A DNA stretch of 64,000 bases from JASHVB01 sp963762885. Lineage in GTDB: Bacteria > Pseudomonadota > Alphaproteobacteria > Acetobacterales > Acetobacteraceae. The notes beneath the pieces are model-generated. The model had not been told where the DNA came from. It worked only from the letters and a program-made list of their open reading frames with translations, and did no database searches. The stretch spans positions 1 to 64,000 of the forward strand of contig CAVXNH010000047.1 in assembly GCA_963762885.1 (NCBI GenBank), given 5' to 3'. The position numbers and the translations under genes are program-made. Below, piece after piece: positions 28,201-35,142 of this stretch (its first letter is position 1; each line of letters begins with the position of its first letter).

Positions 28201-28658
28201 CCGGCCGCCTTCGGCTTCTTCCGCATCATCGCCTGGCGGCGGCAGATCGCCACCATCTCGTCCCGATGATTCCAGCAGGTGTGCTCGAAATCCACGATGC
28301 CGACATCGGGACGCGAGCGGCTCTCGCGCATCGCCACCACCTTGGTGCGGGCACGTAACGTGTCGCCGTGGAACACCGGCTTGGGAAATCGCATATCGGT
28401 GAAGCCGAGATTACCCACGGTCGTGCCAACGGTGGTGTCGTTCACACTCATCCCCACCATCAGCCCGGCGGTGAACATCGAGTTCACAATGCGCTGGCCG
28501 AATTCCGTACCCGCCGCGAAATGCGCATCGAGATGCAGCGGCTGCACGTTCAGCGTCAGCGCCGAGAACAGCGTGTTATCCATCTCGGTCACCGTGCGCG
28601 ACCAGGGATGCTCGAATTCCTGACCGACGAAGAACTCCTCGTAGTACAGCCCCGCCAT
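28197..28658 (-). CDS. MaoC-like (R)-enoyl-CoA hydratase
   Basis: 153 residues from ATG 28658, preceded by GGGAGGGAAA. Hot-dog fold hydratase: YYEEFFVGQEFEHPWSRTVT at the N-terminus, then the substrate/catalytic region ALTLNVQPLHLDAHFAAGTE with the Asp/His pair, FGQRIVNSMFTAGLMVGMS and the tail VDFEHTCWNHRDEMV. The pattern is close to mesaconyl-CoA/itaconyl-CoA hydratases of C4-dicarboxylate or acetate-assimilation routes; specificity is inferred only. Confidence 0.88.
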   Translation of the reverse strand: MAGLYYEEFFVGQEFEHPWSRTVTEMDNTLFSALTLNVQPLHLDAHFAAGTEFGQRIVNSMFTAGLMVGMSVNDTTVGTTVGNLGFTDMRFPKPVFHGDTLRARTKVVAMRESRSRPDVGIVDFEHTCWNHRDEMVAICRRQAMMRKKPKAAG

Positions 28659-28890
28659 CGCATTTCCCTCCCTTTCATGCCGGCAGCCTATGGGGCGAAG
28701 GCGGGTGGCTGCAACCTCCCCCTCAACGAGCAGTGACGCCGCGTTCCTCCTGCAACAACATCCACGTGAACGCACTCAATCGCGAAGCCGCACGCCGCGT
28801 TGGCGCCATATTCGGCACCAAGTTTCGTCGCTGCGTTACTAACCGCGTCGGCGTTCGAGCCACCGCGAGACTGTGAAAGGGACACCTGGA

Positions 28891-29052
28891 ATGCGTAGGA
28901 AACTCGCGCTTGCATTTGCCGTCGCTACATTGTTGGGCGCGGCGCCCCTGCTCTCGGCCTGCTACACCGCGCAGGGCGCCGGCCAGGATATTAAGGCAGC
29001 AGGCCAAGGTTTGAGCAACGCAGCCGCCAATCATACCGACTACAGACCGTGA
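28891..29052 (+). CDS. Entericidin A/B-family lipoprotein
   Basis: A 53-residue lipoprotein. The signal MRRKLALAFAVATLLG precedes a lipobox ending LLSAC, and the mature peptide YTAQGAGQDIKAAGQGLSN is the entericidin signature (NTAxGxGxDIxxAGxxLxxAA). Entericidins are small bacteriolytic/antidote lipoproteins of the envelope. AAAGGGAC lies upstream as a weak Shine-Dalgarno. Only the B-type like peptide is present; no second entericidin gene is seen next to it. A DUF3309 gene follows. Confidence 0.88.
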   Translation: MRRKLALAFAVATLLGAAPLLSACYTAQGAGQDIKAAGQGLSNAAANHTDYRP

Positions 29053-29091
29053 TCGACGCACGGCTTAGCGTGTGAACGGCAGGAGGTCGCG

Positions 29092-29244
29092 TTGTACACG
29101 CTCCTCATCGTGATCCTTGTCCTTCTTTTGCTCGGTGCGCTACCGACATGGCCGTATAGCGGCGGGTGGGGCTACTACCCTAGCGGGGGTTTGGGACTGA
29201 TCCTGATGATCGTCGTTGTTCTACTGTTAGTGGGCCGGATATAA
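29092..29244 (+). CDS. DUF3309-family small hydrophobic protein
   Basis: A 50-residue protein started by TTG at 29092, placed 5 bases after a perfect AGGAGG (29081-29086), which decides the start. The sequence is TLLIVILVLLLLGALPTWP, then SGGWGYYPSGGLGL and a second hydrophobic run. The GALPTWPYS...WGYYPSGG core is the DUF3309 pattern. Probable two-helix inner-membrane protein of unknown role, often stress related in alphaproteobacteria. A hairpin terminator follows 6 bp after the stop. Confidence 0.85.
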   Translation: MYTLLIVILVLLLLGALPTWPYSGGWGYYPSGGLGLILMIVVVLLLVGRI

Positions 29245-29250
29245 GTAAAA

Positions 29251-29274
29251 CCTCTCCCGCTCCCGCGGGAGAGG
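29251..29274. terminator. Bidirectional hairpin terminator between DUF3309 and prfC
   Basis: The 10-bp arms CCTCTCCCGC and GCGGGAGAGG enclose TCCC, with AAAA before and TTCTTTAATT after. Converging genes lie on both sides (prfC ends 10 bp away). It belongs to the dispersed CCTCTCCCGC hairpin family. Confidence 0.8.
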
Positions 29275-29283
29275 TTCTTTAAT

Positions 29284-30843
29284 TCAAGCCGCCAGTTTCT
29301 CCGCGCGCACGTCCTTGACGTCGCGGAATGCGATCTCAGGCGCGAGTTCCTCGGCCCGCCGCATCATGAACGCCGACGTGGCGAGGAACACCGGATCGTC
29401 GTCCACATCGTCCGCCATCGCACTCCGGTTAGCGGCGACGAACCGCGCCAGCGCCGTCTTGTCCGCCGACGACACCCAGCGCGCCAACGCATAAGGCGTC
29501 GCCTCGAAGCCGATCGCCACGCCGTATTCCGCCCCCAGCCGCGCCTGCAATACGTCGAGCTGCAACGTCCCGACCACGCCGACCAGCGGCGCGGCGCCAT
29601 CCTGCGGGCGGAACAACTGCACCACGCCTTCTTCCGCCAGTTCCGCCAACGCCTGGCGCAGCTTCTTCGCCTTCATGGCGTCGTCCAGCCGCACCCGGCG
29701 CAGGATCTCCGGTGCGAAATACGGGACGCCGACGAAGTTCACATCTTCGCCCTCGGTCAGCGTGTCGCCGATGCGCAGGGTGCCGTGGTTGGGGATGCCG
29801 ACCACGTCGCCGGCGAATGCCTCGTCGGCGATCTCGCGCTCGCGGGCGAAGAAGAACTGTGGCGCGTGCAGCGGGATCAGCTTTCCCGTCCGCACCTGCT
29901 TCAGCCGCATGCCGCGGGTGAGCCGGCCGGAACACACCCGGGCGAAGGCGATGCGGTCGCGGTGGTTGGGGTCCATGTTCGCCTGGATCTTGAACACCAG
30001 CGCCGTCAGGGTGGGCTCGGTGGCGTCGATGGTGCGGGTGTCCGCATGCTGCGCCCGCGGCGGCGGGCCATACTCCGCGAGCCCGTCGAGCAAATCGGTG
30101 ACGCCGATGCCCTTGATGGCGCTGCCGAAGTAGACCGGGGTGAGGTGCCCGGCATTGAAGCTTTCCCGGTCGAACTCGGGCAGGGCGGCGCGCACCAGGT
30201 CCACCTCCTCACCCAGCGCCGCCAGCCGAGGGTCGGACTGCGGCAGCGGCGCGGTCAGGTGCAGGTCGCGGGCGCGCAGGTCATAGGTGCCGGCGAAGGT
30301 GGCGGCGCGGCCGACCGGCCAGGTGACCGGGGCCGTGTCCAGGGCCAGCGTGGAGGCGACCTCGTCCAGCAGCTCAAACGGGTCGCGGGCTTCGCGGTCC
30401 ATCTTGTTGATGAAGGTGACGATCGGGATGTCGCGCAGGCGGCAGATCTCGAACAGTTTCCTGGTGCGCGCCTCGATGCCCTTGGCGGCGTCGATCACCA
30501 TGACCGCGGAGTCCACCGCGGTCAGCGTGCGGTAGGTGTCTTCGGAGAAATCCTCGTGGCCGGGGGTGTCGAGCAGGTTGAAGACGCAGGCGGCGTGCTC
30601 GAAGGTCATGACCGAGGTGACGACGGAGATGCCGCGGTCGCGCTCGATGCCCATCCAGTCGGAGCGGGTGCGGCGGCGCTCGCCCTTGGCACGGACGTTG
30701 CCGGCGAGCTGAATGGCGCCGCCGGCGCGCAACAGGTGTTCGGTCAGCGTGGTCTTGCCGGCGTCCGGGTGGGAGATGATCGCGAAGGTGCGGCGGCGGG
30801 CGATCTCGGCGGTCTGGTCGGCGGGGAGGTTCTCGGCGGTCAT
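29284..30843 (-). CDS. prfC: Peptide chain release factor 3
   Basis: Translational GTPase that recycles RF1/RF2 after termination. 519 residues, intact, family length. G1 HPDAGKTT (25-32), switch II DTPGHEDF (92-99) and NKMD (146-149) are clear, as are RF3-specific segments TRSDWMGIERDRGISVVTSV, VYFGSAIKGIGV and the C-terminal IGFEATPYALARWV. The start ATG at 30843 is the only sensible one. A GC-rich hairpin lies just upstream, between this gene and the MazF-like gene on the same strand. Confidence 0.96.
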   Translation of the reverse strand: MTAENLPADQTAEIARRRTFAIISHPDAGKTTLTEHLLRAGGAIQLAGNVRAKGERRRTRSDWMGIERDRGISVVTSVMTFEHAACVFNLLDTPGHEDFSEDTYRTLTAVDSAVMVIDAAKGIEARTRKLFEICRLRDIPIVTFINKMDREARDPFELLDEVASTLALDTAPVTWPVGRAATFAGTYDLRARDLHLTAPLPQSDPRLAALGEEVDLVRAALPEFDRESFNAGHLTPVYFGSAIKGIGVTDLLDGLAEYGPPPRAQHADTRTIDATEPTLTALVFKIQANMDPNHRDRIAFARVCSGRLTRGMRLKQVRTGKLIPLHAPQFFFAREREIADEAFAGDVVGIPNHGTLRIGDTLTEGEDVNFVGVPYFAPEILRRVRLDDAMKAKKLRQALAELAEEGVVQLFRPQDGAAPLVGVVGTLQLDVLQARLGAEYGVAIGFEATPYALARWVSSADKTALARFVAANRSAMADDVDDDPVFLATSAFMMRRAEELAPEIAFRDVKDVRAEKLAA

Positions 30844-30858
30844 GGGGCCTCATACAAA

Positions 30859-30884
30859 GGCGCCGGGGGAGGGACCCCGGCGCC
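30859..30884. terminator. GC-rich hairpin upstream of prfC
   Basis: The 10-bp arms GGCGCCGGGG and CCCCGGCGCC enclose GAGGGA. It lies 15 bp before the prfC start and after the MazF-like gene, both on the minus strand. It may end the upstream operon or act in the prfC leader. No T run. Confidence 0.5.
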
Positions 30885-30964
30885 GCGTGTACTCATATAG
30901 TGGGGCGGTGGCGAAAACCAGGGCGGGTGGCGGAGCGGGCTGACGCGCGGGTAGGGAGGCCTTG

Positions 30965-31319
30965 CTAGTCCAGGCCGATCGCCTCGGCCACCTGCCGGCG
31001 GATGCGGGCGAGTTGTTCAGCGGTGACGCGAGACGACGTGGGACGGACCCGCAGTTTGGAGGTGCCGGCAACCAACGGTGAAACGGCAGAGCATATCTTT
31101 GTGCAACCATTCTCGGGCGTGGGATCGATCCGGACCGAGAGTTCCGGCAGCACCATGCTGTCATCCTCGGTGAGCGGAACAAGGATGACATTTGGATAAA
31201 GCGGGCCGAACAGGGCTCCATCTTCTACGACAAATCGCGGGCCGCGGTTTGTTGGCTTCCTTGGGCAAGGGATCGCGCCAGTCCGCAATGACAATCTGGC
31301 TCGGCTCGAAACCCGCCAT
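30965..31319 (-). CDS. MazF/PemK-family toxin, one frameshift
   Basis: The gene starts MAGFEPSQIVIADWRDPLPKE, then NKPRPAI. An extra T in the ATTTG run near 31228 shifts the frame; after it, VVEDGALFGPLYPNVILVPL, the MazF strand order, continues to QLARIRRQVAEAIGLD. MazF toxins are sequence-specific endoribonucleases. With the insertion the toxin would be dead; a base-call error is equally possible. It begins 1 bp after the stop of the antitoxin gene, the usual arrangement. Confidence 0.82.
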
Positions 31320-31320
31320 C

Positions 31321-31563
31321 TCAGCCTGGATCCGTCGTGGGTGTACCCCAGAATTCGTAGAATTCCCGTGCCTCGGGGTTCTCGGCGATGTAGCGCCCCA
31401 CGGCCTCGCTCTGCGCGCGGATACGCTTCCGGCGGACCTCGCGCGCCGCATCGGCCACCAGTTGGCGCAGGTATGTCGCGAGCCCGACGCCTTGCTCCTT
31501 GGCCTCGGCTTCCAGTGTGGCGCGGACATTGTCGTCGAGGCGGACGGAAATCGGAGCGCTCAT
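31321..31563 (-). CDS. Ribbon-helix-helix antitoxin of the MazF-like pair
   Basis: 80 residues. The N-terminal ribbon-helix-helix MSAPISVRLDDNVRATLEAE continues AKEQGVGLATYLRQLVADAA and is followed by a charged linker and a C-terminal toxin-binding tail (NPEAREFYEFWGTPTTDPG). It would neutralise the toxin and repress the operon. The stop codon and toxin start are nearly contiguous, which indicates translational coupling. Confidence 0.85.
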   Translation of the reverse strand: MSAPISVRLDDNVRATLEAEAKEQGVGLATYLRQLVADAAREVRRKRIRAQSEAVGRYIAENPEAREFYEFWGTPTTDPG

Positions 31564-31815
31564 GAGATGTCTCTCGGGGCACGGTCTCCCCGCACATGTA
31601 GCGTGCCGCCGAAATCTGCGGCGGTACCGGGCACATCTTACTGATGTCATGTGCCCGGTAGCGGGCGTGCTCCTCACCGCAATTGCGCGTTCGTCCGCAA
31701 TCCCACGCAAACCGTCTGCAGCGCGCCGGCCACCCCACAAACAGAAGCTCGGAACGTGGGGGCGTTCCGAGATTCTGCCAGCAGATTGACGGCCAATCCG
31801 ACGGTAGCGAACAGT

Positions 31816-32547
31816 TTATCTATTGCGACGGCGGCGAGCGAAGCCAAGACCGGCGAGACTAACGCCAAGCACGGCAAGCGATGCCGGCTCGGGTGAAGGC
31901 ACAAACGCCGGCGGCGAAGAAAAAGTTCCGCTCCCGGCAATAGACGCCGTACCGCCACCGACCTGATTTAAGTTCATAATAAATGCGGCACTTGTTTCCG
32001 CATAGTGACCTAAGTCGTCGATCAAGTTCCCGAGCAGATTGACAGTGACAGTATTGGGCTGACCAGCCGTAAGACTTTTCGATATCTCAGTGACATCGAA
32101 CTCGTACAACCCATTGTTGCCTGCAAACGTCAAAAAGTCCGTTATTGTTACCGGAGTAAAGCTACTACCCACTCCGACCAACGAGAGGGAGGATTGTATC
32201 GTTATGACGGCCCCCCTCTGGACGGGGTTATAGTTAGGAGACGGTAATGGGGCGGTCAAACTCCAAGTGTTTGGGGCTGATGAGCCGCCCGGTGGGGTAT
32301 ATGGGTTGGTGAGATAGGCTCCGAATTCGGGGAAAGCTGCACCAGCAAAATTGAGGCAGGTCGTCGTGGAAAGGCTCGCCCCGCTGCCCTCGCCGCAATA
32401 GTCCCCGCCGCCACCGTTGAACCCCAAGTCCACGGCGGCGTCCACGTTGCTACCGGGCATTGCTTTCGCAGTACCCGAGATGGCAAGGGCGGCGGTCAGG
32501 CAGACCCCAACAATGAAACCACGAATAATCTTTCCCTGCGTCGCCAT
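31816..32547 (-). CDS. PEP-CTERM sorting-domain secreted protein
   Basis: 243 residues. Signal peptide GFIVGVCLTAALAISGTAKA. The mature part is Ser/Thr/Gly/Asn-rich beta sequence without a known catalytic domain (NLLGNLIDDLGHYAETSAAF and similar). The C-terminus SPEPASLAVLGVSLAGLGFA plus RRRRNR is a typical PEP-CTERM tail for exosortase-dependent export into the extracellular matrix. A GGAGAC Shine-Dalgarno supports ATG 32547. GC content is visibly lower than in the neighbouring genes. Together with the haloperoxidase-like protein this predicts an exosortase elsewhere in the genome. Confidence 0.88.
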   Translation of the reverse strand: MATQGKIIRGFIVGVCLTAALAISGTAKAMPGSNVDAAVDLGFNGGGGDYCGEGSGASLSTTTCLNFAGAAFPEFGAYLTNPYTPPGGSSAPNTWSLTAPLPSPNYNPVQRGAVITIQSSLSLVGVGSSFTPVTITDFLTFAGNNGLYEFDVTEISKSLTAGQPNTVTVNLLGNLIDDLGHYAETSAAFIMNLNQVGGGTASIAGSGTFSSPPAFVPSPEPASLAVLGVSLAGLGFARRRRNR

Positions 32548-32783
32548 TTCAGTCTCCAGCCGCAAAATTCGCTCTGCCGCGATAGAAGCAAACCCTGTGC
32601 CACTCATAGAAATCACGCTATATCAATAGGTTATATGACTGCGACACTCCACATACTCGGCATGTGTAAGAAATCCCAACTCATCAGATTAGCCCCTGAA
32701 GCCAACCGCCCTCCCGTGGTCCCATTCCTGGCATCCACCCTCTCTCGTTGATCTCCAACCGTGCCGCCCTGGGTTCGCACCCC

Positions 32784-33116
32784 ATGCCCGAATACCTCGC
32801 GCATCCCAACACCCGTAGCGTAGCCGTGGAGACCCCCGACGGCCGCGTACTCGTGCTGGCCGGCGCCAGCACCGGCAAGACCCGCGCGTTCTGACCCCCG
32901 CTCCGCCCACATCCCGCTCGCCGGCCGCGCCTTCCCCAGCTAGGTCCTGGCCGTCACCTTCACCGACAAAGCCGCGCGCGAAATGCGGGAAAGAGCGAGC
33001 GCCATCTCGAACTGCCCCGCCGAAGGCCTGTGGCTCGGCACTTCTCACGCACTTTGCGCAAGAGTGTTGCGTCGGCATGCGATTCACGCCGGATTGTCGG
33101 GAATTTTTACACCCAT
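32784..33116 (+). pseudogene. Decayed partial duplicate of the pcrA/uvrD 5' end
   Basis: About 330 bp closely match the first 110 codons of pcrA at 35143, including CTCGTGCTGGCCGGCGCC, a Walker A now reading ASTGKT, GAAATGCGGGAAAGAG and CTGTGGCTCGGCAC. Stops (TGA near 32893, TAG near 32942) and small indels destroy the frame. Similarity ends abruptly near 33116. The intact gene lies 2.3 kb downstream in the same direction, with two toxin-antitoxin modules between the copies. Confidence 0.9.
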
Positions 33117-33281
33117 CAAATTCCAGTGACTGGTATGGCAATGACTGCGGCTTCCGCCCCGCCACCAATCCCGCCGCACTGGGACCGGGCGCTCGGCCGC
33201 CAGACCTGGCCTGCCGGGACTTGCGCCTGATCAGCATCGAGCGACGGAGCCGCAACGCCCTTTGACCTGTCCATCCACAAC

Positions 33282-33300
33282 GCTATCGCTCAGCGATAGC
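33282..33300. promoter_or_regulatory. Inverted repeat GCTATCGCTCAGCGATAGC, candidate operator
   Basis: Perfect 9-bp arms around a single C, ending 16 bp before the start of the ribbon-helix-helix antitoxin gene. Antitoxins of this type bind such inverted repeats to autoregulate. It could alternatively be a leader hairpin. Confidence 0.6.
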
Positions 33301-33316
33301 ACTGCGAGGTGTAACC

Positions 33317-33565
33317 ATGGGTCTACTCATCGTCCGGTGCCTCGACGACGCTCTCATCCAGTCCCTCAAGCGGCGGGCCGCCCGGGTCGGGCGTTCAGCC
33401 GAGGCCGAGCACCGGGCCATCCTTGAACAAGCTCTCCGGCCCGAGACGGCAACCTTCGCCGAGGCCGCGGCGCAGCTGCGGGCGCGGACGCCGCCAAAGG
33501 CCAGCGACAGCGCCGGCGTGGTCCGGCAGGACCAGGACCGGGACCACACGGCCGGCAGCCCGTGA
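33317..33565 (+). CDS. FitA/VapB-like ribbon-helix-helix antitoxin
   Basis: 82 residues: MGLLIVRCLDDALIQSLKRRA, then ARVGRSAEAEHRAILEQAL, match the FitA/VapB pattern (I.vRnLdd.l...Lk.rAa..grS.eaE.R.iL..al). The C-terminal tail is Ala/Arg/Pro-rich and would embrace the PIN toxin. GAGG stands upstream at useful spacing. The stop overlaps the GTG start of the toxin gene by 4 bases. Confidence 0.88.
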   Translation: MGLLIVRCLDDALIQSLKRRAARVGRSAEAEHRAILEQALRPETATFAEAAAQLRARTPPKASDSAGVVRQDQDRDHTAGSP

Positions 33566-33990
33566 GGGAGGTTGTCGTCCATGCCTCGGTCTCCGCGAAG
33601 TGGGTTGTCGAGGAAGATCACAGCGCCAAGGCCGCCCTCCTGTTGCAGTGTGACGCGCGCCATGCCCCCGATCATTGGCTGGCCGAGGCGGTCAACGTGC
33701 TGTGGTCAAAGGCCTTCAAGGGCGATCTGACCGCGGCGGACGCCGAGGAACGCATGATCGCCCGGCTGCGCGCGCCAGTCATCGGTACGCCCATCGCGGA
33801 CCTGATGCCGCGCGCTTTCGCGATCTCGGTGACGCGGAGGGTCACGGCCTATGCCTCGCTTTACATAGCATTGGTCGAGAAGCTCAACGTGCCTCTGGTC
33901 ACGGCAGACGAGAGGCTGATCCGGCGCGTGTCCGGCGATGTGGCTTTGGCGAGGCGCATGGTTTGGGTAGGAGACCTGGCTGCCTGGTGA
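33562..33990 (+). CDS. vapC: PIN-domain VapC-like toxin with His in place of the first catalytic Asp
   Basis: 142 residues from GTG 33562, overlapping the antitoxin stop. The PIN fold is seen from VVVHASVSAKWVVEEDHS through HWLAEAVNVLWSKAF (acidic Glu) to YIALVEKLNVPLVTADERLI (acidic Asp). In VapC the first motif is normally VVDASV; here residue 7 is His (codon CAT), one change from GAT. That residue binds the catalytic Mg/Mn ion, so RNase activity is doubtful unless this is a base-call error. The antitoxin and operator-like repeat upstream appear intact. Confidence 0.87.
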   Translation: MREVVVHASVSAKWVVEEDHSAKAALLLQCDARHAPDHWLAEAVNVLWSKAFKGDLTAADAEERMIARLRAPVIGTPIADLMPRAFAISVTRRVTAYASLYIALVEKLNVPLVTADERLIRRVSGDVALARRMVWVGDLAAW

Positions 33991-34086
33991 TCGCAACAGC
34001 CACGCGAACGCGCGATACGTGTACCTGTGCAATGAGCATGAGTTTCCCAGGCGCGATGACGTTACCCCAATTACCGTGCTAAGAAC

Positions 34087-34368
34087 ATGGCCATGGACAT
34101 CTTCGATGCAGTCGCAGTGGCCAGCAGTGTTCCGTTCCGGCACACCATCGGCGGCGCCGAACTCCGTGAGATCCTACGGCAAGGCCGCGTGCCAGATGAG
34201 TTTCTGCCGCATATCTCTCGCGCTATCGAGGAACTTCCCATCAGCATGCTGGCCCGGGTCGTTTTTGCGTACCCGCAGGGCGAACGGGCGACGGTCCTAC
34301 GAAACCTGACCGAACTGGCCGACACAGTAGGGGCTGGCGCAAGGATCAGGGCATGGATGACTGGTTGA
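34087..34368 (+). CDS. Small protein encoded upstream of and overlapping the AbiEii-like toxin gene; putative antitoxin
   Basis: 93 residues, mostly helical (FRHTIGGAELREILRQGRV, FLPHISRAIEELPISML, VLRNLTELADTVGAG), with no recognised DNA-binding motif. It overlaps the next gene by 16 bases, implying co-translation. Position suggests the antitoxin of an AbiE-like pair, but it is much shorter than classical AbiEi, which has a winged helix. Unrecognised family. Confidence 0.65.
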   Translation: MAMDIFDAVAVASSVPFRHTIGGAELREILRQGRVPDEFLPHISRAIEELPISMLARVVFAYPQGERATVLRNLTELADTVGAGARIRAWMTG

Positions 34369-35042
34369 AATTGTTCGACATCGCGCTGCACATCATCGAG
34401 CGCGCCCAGGAGACTATGGGCAGTAAAATCTCATGGACCATCGGTGGTGGTACAATGCTGCATGAACTCTTTGCTCACCGCTACAGTCATGACATAGACA
34501 TATTCGTCAACGATCCACAGGTGTTACTCTATATCACCCCTCGAACCAACGACGTCGCCGATCAGGTCTGCCATACCGGCAGCAACTACATCGAAAGCTC
34601 GAATTTCATTAAATTCGTCACGCCGGGCGGCGAGATCGATTTCATTGTCGCCCCCCGGTTGACCACGCCGCACGCGCTGGAGCGAGCAATAGGGTCCAGG
34701 CAGGCCATGGTGGAAACCGCGACGGAGATCCTGGCCAAAAAATTGCTATACCGGGCCGAGCAATTCACCGGACGCGACATTTTCGACCTTGCGTTCCTCA
34801 TCGAGAATGGCGAAGCGGTCAAGCTGATGGTGGAAAGGAATACATACCTTCCAAGGCTGGCGGTGGTCATGCAGCGTATCGAGACCCACGAAGCTGCCCT
34901 ACGCCGCGGCTTCGACCAGATCATGCCGGACGGCTACACCCCGACCTTCGATCATTGCGTCAAGGTGATCGCTGACTTCGTCGAAGCGCAGACGCGAGCA
35001 GTCGGCATGAAGCAGGCGTCGAACCAACCACCGGTTGAATGA
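34353..35042 (+). CDS. AbiEii/AbiGii-type nucleotidyltransferase toxin
   Basis: 229 residues. The nucleotidyltransferase core is SWTIGGGTMLHELFAHRYS (GG...T at 31-34) followed by HDIDIFVND, the Asp pair that binds metal. The conserved lower motif AKKLLYRAEQFTGRDIFDLA (K...R...RD.fDL) is typical of the AbiEii family. AbiEii proteins act as toxins in abortive phage infection or type IV toxin-antitoxin systems. GC is lower than in flanking housekeeping genes. It is paired with the overlapping upstream gene and ends 100 bp before pcrA. Confidence 0.85.
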   Translation: MDDWLKLFDIALHIIERAQETMGSKISWTIGGGTMLHELFAHRYSHDIDIFVNDPQVLLYITPRTNDVADQVCHTGSNYIESSNFIKFVTPGGEIDFIVAPRLTTPHALERAIGSRQAMVETATEILAKKLLYRAEQFTGRDIFDLAFLIENGEAVKLMVERNTYLPRLAVVMQRIETHEAALRRGFDQIMPDGYTPTFDHCVKVIADFVEAQTRAVGMKQASNQPPVE

Positions 35043-35142
35043 CCGCACGGCCCCCAGGCCAATCAGTTTGCCCCACCAACCCCTGGCACCCTACCGCACC
35101 CCCTGGCTACACTCCTCCCGTGCCAGCCCAATTCCCCACCCC

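Noticed and set aside
29283..30900. A plus-strand frame antisense to prfC
   Set aside because: Long only because of GC bias; the minus strand encodes an intact RF3 with all GTPase motifs.
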